Origin: Morchella semilibera
Taxonomy: Eukaryota > Ascomycota > Pezizomycetes > Pezizales > Morchellaceae
Assembly: GCA_009192285.1 (NCBI GenBank)
Contig: CM018609.1
Coordinates: forward strand, 963,321 to 1,027,320
Reading direction: 5' to 3'
DNA length: 64,000 nt
The notes beneath the pieces were generated by a model, which had not been told where the DNA came from, ran no database searches, and was given only the letters and a program-made list of their open reading frames with translations. Below are positions 59,191 to 64,000 of this stretch, piece by piece (the stretch's first letter is position 1; each line of letters opens with the position of its first letter). The position numbers and the translations under genes are program-made.

Positions 59191-59874
59191 AGCTATCTCG
59201 GTCGGGTAGTCAATTTGGTGGCGGAAGCCTGCTGAGTGACGTAGGCAAGACAGTATTCGTGTTGGCGCAAACCATTTTGGAGTGCTCCGTGCTGGGGACC
59301 TTTTCGGTAGCAAAGCCAACTCGATGGTGATGGAAGGCTGTCTCCCGATTTACATACAAAACGGACTCGACTACCTGTGGTGCAATTAAGCACTGGGTCC
59401 GGAGGCGCTTTAGATGGTTGGCCTTCAGGCTCCGAGGGCGTAGTTGGGGCAGAGGCGGAGTCGGGAAGGCTATTTACTCAGGTGGTGGTGGTCATCGACG
59501 GCGTGGTAGTAGTGGTGGTCTGGTGGCAGTGCGAGAGCGCTGAATTATCACGGTAGCCGTTTCCACCCGGGATATCCTAGGTTTTAACACAGGCTCGTTC
59601 CCAGCACCTATCAACAACTATATACGATCTGGATACATCCCAATCATGAAAGATCACTAACCTTTGCGTCGGCTTTTGTGGGCTGCTGTTCTGGTTAGAG
59701 CTGGCTATACACGGAGATAAACGGAGTATCATGGTGTTTAAGAATGTCTGGGGGCAGAGTTTTTGGGGCAATATATCAGGCGCAAGTGGGGTGTAGGCCA
59801 AGATTAGGAGTGAAAGAAGCGGTGTTTTATGCGTCATGAACTATCACCCGACCAACATGTTCGTACCTATCTGA

Positions 59875-60179
59875 TTGATTGATTGATACTTCATACATGT
59901 ATGCAGCCCGTAGGCTACGACAAAACCTTTCCTCCCACTTCGCCGGAGGCAGGGTAAACTCTTCCTCCCCAAACATCAAACACAGAACAAAAAGCGAAAC
60001 AGACGCGAACGAAAACGTAAGAAAAGTAAGAAAACAAATGCCACATCAATTTTCCCGTAGCCATACTTTCTGATCATTCCACCCTCCTCCCTCATCACTT
60101 AGTCCTCTTCACGTTCTAATTCTCCCCATCCATACTGTAGCGTTCTCTCTTCTTCCCTTCTTCCTTCTTCCTCTTCCCC
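59875..60179 (-). mobile_element. 5'-truncated LINE-like retroposon, copy B, with target-site duplication
   Basis: The 305-bp insertion is flanked by a perfect 17-bp direct repeat TGTTCGTACCTATCTGA (59858-59874 and 60180-60196). In the minus direction it starts in the same coding end as copy A (LQYGWGELEREED then stop), followed by a 3' UTR and a (TCAA)n tail at its left edge. The sharply defined duplication suggests a relatively recent insertion. It cuts into a minus-strand frame at 60197-60433 that reads straight into the element. Confidence 0.88.
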
Positions 60180-60485
60180 TGTTCGTACCTATCTGAATTG
60201 GCTGGTACTGATACCGGGTCCGTTAGGTTCACCCCCACCCCAAAGAAATCACCATTGCGCAAAGCATTCACCCTCCTCCGCAAGCACTCTTGAAAAGACC
60301 CATCGTTACACGGAGCTTTTTTCTCTGTCCGCAGCTTTCGGGATTTCTTGTCTTGAAGTAGTCTATCATTCCGCGGAATCTTTTCTCCCTGCCGGCGACT
60401 TTTGGTATCTCTTGGCTGAGTGAATCGTTTCACGGCCTTCCGGCCGTCGTCTTTTGCGCCTGTTAGGGGGGTCCGTTGTTACGCG
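60180..60485 (-). pseudogene. Minus-strand frame with imperfect repeats, interrupted by a LINE-like insertion
   Basis: A minus-strand frame enters from about 60480 and runs across three imperfect units of 60-66 bp, each reading like EKIPRNDRLLQDKKSRKL or EKKAPCNDGSFQECLRR. It continues as VNALRNGDFFGVGVNLTDP and then reads into the retroposon at 60179, ending at 60116. Without the insertion the frame would continue only about ten codons past the target site before a stop. The basic, repetitive composition gives no function. It may be a short genuine gene or a coincidental frame through a minisatellite. Confidence 0.35.
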
Positions 60486-60578
60486 GAACGCTTGGTATTA
60501 GGGGGGAATGGATATTGCTCGTTTAATGTAACCGCAGCCTGTATCTCCTTCCGACTTCTATTCCGGAGGATCACTAGC

Positions 60579-60991
60579 TACTTCGGGTGGTGAAAGCTCA
60601 ACCGCTCCAGTACCGGAGCCTGTTTCGGAAGGGCCTTGAGGATTTGGATAGCATTGATGGATCTGATACGTTTTGGAGATGCAAGGCCCTCTATGGTGAA
60701 ACCAAGGCGAAAGATTTTTATTTTGGAAATCTAGGAGATTCTTGGAATGAAGTGCTAGTTCTATTCAAGAAGGCGGCTTTTGAGAAGGAGGACTGCGCTT
60801 CCAACTCCTGTCCTGGAGATAAAATGAAGTAATTGATTGCGTTCAAGGAGTTTGTTAGGTTTGAAGAAGTGTCATACATAATTAGGGAACTGGGAGGGGC
60901 CGGAAAAGGTGCTAAAAAGCCTCATAAAAGTGAGAAATTGTTCTTTTCTCGTGATATGGGCATATATCGACCTGTCGGCTTAAATATATAG
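60579..60991 (+). pseudogene. Coding-like fragment with one in-frame stop
   Basis: A plus-strand frame after a possible acceptor (CTCCAG|TACCGG near 60607) reads SLFRKGLEDLDSIDGSDTF, FYFGNLGDSWNEVLVLFKK and CPGDKMK to a TAA at 60830-60832. It then stays open in the same frame for 52 further codons (FKEFVRFEEVSYIIRELGG, then GIYRPVGLNI) to TAG. The composition on both sides of the TAA is coding-like. There is no ATG start, so this is the remnant of a larger gene with a nonsense mutation, or an exon with an unrecognised intron. Family unknown. Confidence 0.35.
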
Positions 60992-61456
60992 GGCAGTTCA
61001 CTACTATTATATGGGATTGGCCGCTGGAGGATAGAGTCTCAGAGCTCGCGAGTTGGCACCTCAATTGACCCTCTACAAGACCCGGCCCACCGCCCCGATC
61101 TAGTGCTAGATCAACATCTCAATTGAGCCCGTAGGAGCCTACTAGGTGGCAAATTGATGCCGGTACACCAGCCTGGAAAGTGGCATACAGTGCGGGAACT
61201 AAGACGGATTGATTTTCCATATTGATAGAGATTAAATGGCGGTGCTATCGAACTTATGAACCGACATGCGTGTGCAAGAGTTTTAAAGTTGAATGATAAT
61301 CAGAAAGCCGAATGCGATAGGGTACCAAGCGAAAATATCATGCAAAAATATAAGAGACACATGTAATAGATGACTGGGAGGGGGGGGGGCCGGGATCCAG
61401 AGATAAAGTAATATTTGCAAATGCTAATATCAAACACGGCATTAGGTTACTCGGCA
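60992..61456. other. Short gene-free stretch
   Basis: Nothing recognisable; a G-run occurs at 61378-61389. It contains the 3' flank of the gene at 61457. Confidence 0.4.
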
Positions 61457-62485
61457 TCAACCCCACATAAGCCCTTCTAAGCGATCAGTCCGTCTACGAG
61501 CTGATTTTGGCTTATACAATTCTTCTAGCTCATTCATCTCCTTTATACTCTGCTCATATTCTTCCTTAGTAACCAGCTTTCTACCCCAGTCGTCCCATCT
61601 CATTCCGTCTACACCCACAAACCTCCGGAGTAAGAACTTCATACACGTTGTCTTGGCCGACCCTAGAGGAAAGAGCTTGTCATTATCCCGAGAGTATGCG
61701 CTCAGCTCAGCGACCGTATTATGATATAGTAGAGGCTCTTTAGAGCGCACATGATCGTAGAGGTCCCATATATTGACATAGTAGCTTTCCAACGCCTGTC
61801 AACGGCAACCCCATAATCAGCAGTTGTCACAAGTTGGCCAAAAAGCGTGGTTGAAGAACGGTTAGAGAGGGATCAGGGGAGGAATATATACAGATTTGCA
61901 GTGCTCGATAGTCCTCGGCGTGGGCTTAACACGCAAAACGTCGCACAAGAACACCCAATCCCGTACATCATCGCCGCTTCCAAAAAAGCACGAGAAGTCG
62001 TCCTGGAATGCGTCAAGGAATTGAACGCGAGCCTTCCTGTATTCCGCCCATTTGTACCAGCTGCCTTTGTTCCTCTTCCCATCGTCAAACCACCGCTTGC
62101 TCTGACGAAGCCGTTCGAATTCTGCTTTGGCTTTGGCACGTGGGTTGTATTCAAAATCAAGGAAACGGTTGAAAAAGCCATCTATTGCCGTGTTGAACTG
62201 GTCATCATAGGCGGTCTCGAATCGTTTGCGGGCAGAGACATAATCCTGGCTGTCGGGCGACCATTGCTCTGACAGGGCAAGTCGTTTCCACTGAGATTCG
62301 GGCGAGGCGCTGGCGATGAAGTTAAAATGGGGATACCCCTGCGTGAAGAAGTCGTCAAGAGGCTTAGGAGGTTCTTCTTCTAGCCTTTTTCTTGCTATAT
62401 TGAGACTTTTTGCGGACGTGCGCATCAAGGTTCGCTCTTCTGGGGTGAGGCGGATAAGCGCTTGCATTTCGCGAGAGGACCCCAT
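61457..62485 (-). CDS. Fungal repeat-family protein of unknown function
   Basis: Two exons, 62485-61892 and 61795-61457, joined by a 96-nt intron (donor TCT|GTATAT, acceptor TTGACAG) give 310 residues. I start at the ATG at 62485 (MGSSREMQAL); an upstream ATG at 62650 in the same frame would add 55 low-complexity residues that look untranslated. The protein contains repeated helical units of a type common in Pezizomycotina: QWKRLALSEQWSPDSQDY with ARKRFETAYDDQFN, then FERLRQSKRWFDDGKR with YRKARVQFLDAFQDDF. FFGSGDDVRDWVFLCDVLRV, HCKS and YYVNIWDLYDHVRSKEPLLY follow. A final LFPLGSAKTTCMKFLLRRF matches the family's conserved end. It has no signal peptide or membrane helix. The function of this family is not established. 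It is the intact protein gene nearest the telomere, about 1.3 kb from the array. Confidence 0.82.
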
Positions 62486-62837
62486 TGTAAGTGTGGTTTT
62501 GTGTAAGATTGTACGCGGGTGTTGTGTGTAGGTTCTAGTGGTATGGGTACGAGGGGGGGGGGGGCAGACATGTGGGTTGCCTGATATAATAAATTTAAAT
62601 ATTGCCAACTGCCGCGTCTGACTACAGCCGACTGTAGCCGACTGTGCCAAGCCAGGCGGTCGAAAATTACCTTTTTTGAATCATTTGAATCTTACAGCGG
62701 AGGCTATGCTATAAGAAAACCCCTGTGCATCTTTAAAAATAAAAACACTGTCCCCTTAGAAGAGAGACAAACAGAAGAAAACAAACAATAAAATAAAGCC
62801 CTTTCAAATAATAAGTGTGTGTGTTAGTATAGTTCTA

Positions 62838-62960
62838 ACGGGACGGGGTCGGGTTCAGGGACGGGAAGGAGGACAAGGACCGGGGCGGGGGCTGGGACGG
62901 GACAAGGACGGGTTCGACTCGGGAGACACCACAACCGGGACGGGATCAGGTTCAGATTCG
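62838..62960 (+). repeat. G-rich tract with irregular GGGACGGG units
   Basis: The plus strand carries many closely spaced G-triplets and longer runs (GGGACGGGG, GGACGGGAAGG, CGGGGCGGGGGC, GGGACGGGAC), a good G-quadruplex candidate about 0.85 kb from the telomere-like array. The strand bias is the same as that of the telomere. Confidence 0.7.
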
Positions 62961-63392
62961 GACAGAAGGCGAGAGCCAAAGATATATATCGCTAATAGAA
63001 AGAAGACGTTGCCTGGGGAAGGCAGAAAGGAAGGGTAATACAGAACTATATATACACGCCTGTTCCCACCACCGTTTACTATTTGGGCCGAATAGTGCTC
63101 AATTGATAGTCTTTTGGATAGAGGCATAGTTTAGGGTTATTACGAGATTTTGTCCGAGCCGGAAGCGCGACCAGTAGCAACCCGATCGCCACCTTCCGCA
63201 ACCGAGCTAATAACCCGATCGTCCCGCTGGTCTCGATAGCAACCCCTGCAGATCCGATCGGATCTAGCCGAGCCGCAACCGTAAGCACTCGCAACCACTC
63301 GCAACCACTCCACAACCATTCAATCTCAATTGCACTAACGTTTTTGAACTGGGCCGGGTTCGCATGAGAGGTGCAGGAGGCTGCAGGAGGTG

Positions 63393-63431
63393 TTGAGATT
63401 ATCATTGCGAGCCGGGGAAAATATATCCTCC
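63393..63431 (+). repeat. 39-bp dispersed repeat, copy 2
   Basis: Exact reverse complement of 43397-43435. It ends 35 bp before the first interstitial telomere-like motif. Confidence 0.85.
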
Positions 63432-63465
63432 TGGCACGATGCGTCCCGATTCCCGCCCCCGGGAA

Positions 63466-63492
63466 TTAGTTAGGGTTAGTGATCAAGTTGTA
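63466..63492 (+). repeat. Interstitial telomere-like motif with linker
   Basis: One TTAG-TTAGGG-TTAG unit is followed by TGATCAAGTTGTA. The same arrangement, with one base difference in the linker, recurs at 63827-63853 inside the terminal array. Confidence 0.85.
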
Positions 63493-63810
63493 TTTGTTTT
63501 AGGGTACAAATATCAAACCATAGCTAGGGAAAGCCTAGGCACATGACTATAACTATAACCGCAGGTACAAAAATGAAACCCCATCTACCCCTAGGAGAGC
63601 TCAACCCATATTCGAGAGCACAACCCCCAAAGCTGAGTCTAACAACACCTAAGAAAGAAGACAAGAACAACACAAAGCACGGGTCCCATGCATGCGATTA
63701 TATAGGCTTTTTGAGGGATGACCTTAGGGTTAGAATTGCATTTGTATGAGTGACTATTATGAGACCTTATTTTACACCAAAAATCATTAATCTAGGGTCG
63801 ATTTTTGAAG

Positions 63811-64000
63811 TTAGGGTTAGTTAGGGTTAGTTAGGGTTAGTGATCAAGCTGTAGTTAGGGTTAGTTAGGGTTAGTTAGGGTTAGTTAGGGTTAGTTAGGG
63901 TTAGTTAGGGTTAGTTAGGGTAGTTAGGGTTAGTTAGGGTTAGTTAGGGTTAGTTAGGGTTAGTTAGGGTTAGTTAGGGTTAGTTAGGGTTAGTTAGGGT
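63811..64000 (+). repeat. Telomere-like array with 10-bp unit TTAGGGTTAG
   Basis: Eighteen TTAGGG hexamers are separated by TTAG. Three units span 63811-63840, then a 14-bp linker (TGATCAAGCTGTAG, 63841-63854), then fifteen units from 63855 to the last base of the window. Only one spacer deviates (TAG at 63921-63923). The G-rich strand runs 5'->3' to the right, the polarity of a right chromosome end. The array continues to the window edge, so its full length cannot be seen. Confidence 0.92.

Larger units (their letters stand above)
62486..63465. other. Subtelomeric non-coding stretch
   Basis: Contains a G-run at 62551-62562, the G-rich tract listed separately, and at 63140-63330 a segment repeating words such as CGATCG and CGCAACCACT. 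Frames here follow the repeats and are not supported as genes. Confidence 0.45.

Noticed and set aside
1-64000. CRISPR arrays, operons or bacterial ribosome-binding sites
   Set aside because: The sequence is eukaryotic; no regularly spaced repeats with unique spacers were seen.

Overview
The window looks like the right-hand end of a chromosome from a filamentous ascomycete (Pezizomycotina). The evidence is spliceosomal genes with short introns (about 45-80 nt, GT..AG, CTAAC/CTAAT-like branch sites), a nuclear tRNA-Glu, fungal protein families (vacuolar Ams1-type alpha-mannosidase, SMYD-like SET protein, a fungus-specific multipass membrane protein) and a telomere-like array whose G-rich strand runs 5'->3' into the last base. 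The alpha-mannosidase has 14 introns, which suggests an intron-rich lineage such as Pezizomycetes; that placement is inference.

Layout. 1-24 kb is gene-bearing: the 3' end of a disordered, proline/serine-rich protein (1-902), a small Ser/Arg-rich hypothetical protein (5833-6408, minus), a 15-exon alpha-mannosidase (12298-16357, minus), a SET-domain protein (17743-18790, minus), tRNA-Glu(CTC) (19955-20025) and a single-exon membrane protein (22588-23805). The intergenic stretches at 0.9-5.8 and 6.4-12.3 kb are unusually long and full of homopolymers and simple repeats.

From about 24 kb to the end the sequence has a subtelomeric character: few genes, many broken ones and many small mobile elements. 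Genes or remnants are a secreted RNase-T1-like protein with a frameshift (29662-30568), a partial zinc-finger paralogue (39411-39916), a protein kinase/zinc-finger fusion (44885-46625), an ankyrin-repeat pseudogene (about 48566-49170), an incompletely modelled membrane protein (57948-58621), a fragment with an in-frame stop (60579-60991) and an intact two-exon gene of a fungal repeat family of unknown function (61457-62485, minus).

The mobile fraction is the most informative part. There are three clear 5'-truncated insertions of one non-LTR (LINE-like) family, each ending in a (TCAA)n tail and each flanked by perfect 13-17 bp target-site duplications. There is also a hAT-type MITE with an 8-bp duplication, two MITEs with TA duplications, and several foldback elements. 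The window ends in 18 TTAGGG hexamers separated almost without exception by TTAG, i.e. a 10-bp unit TTAGGGTTAG rather than plain TTAGGG. No operon-like gene cooperation is expected or seen. Exon sums divisible by three support the gene models at 12.3, 17.7, 44.9 and 61.5 kb.
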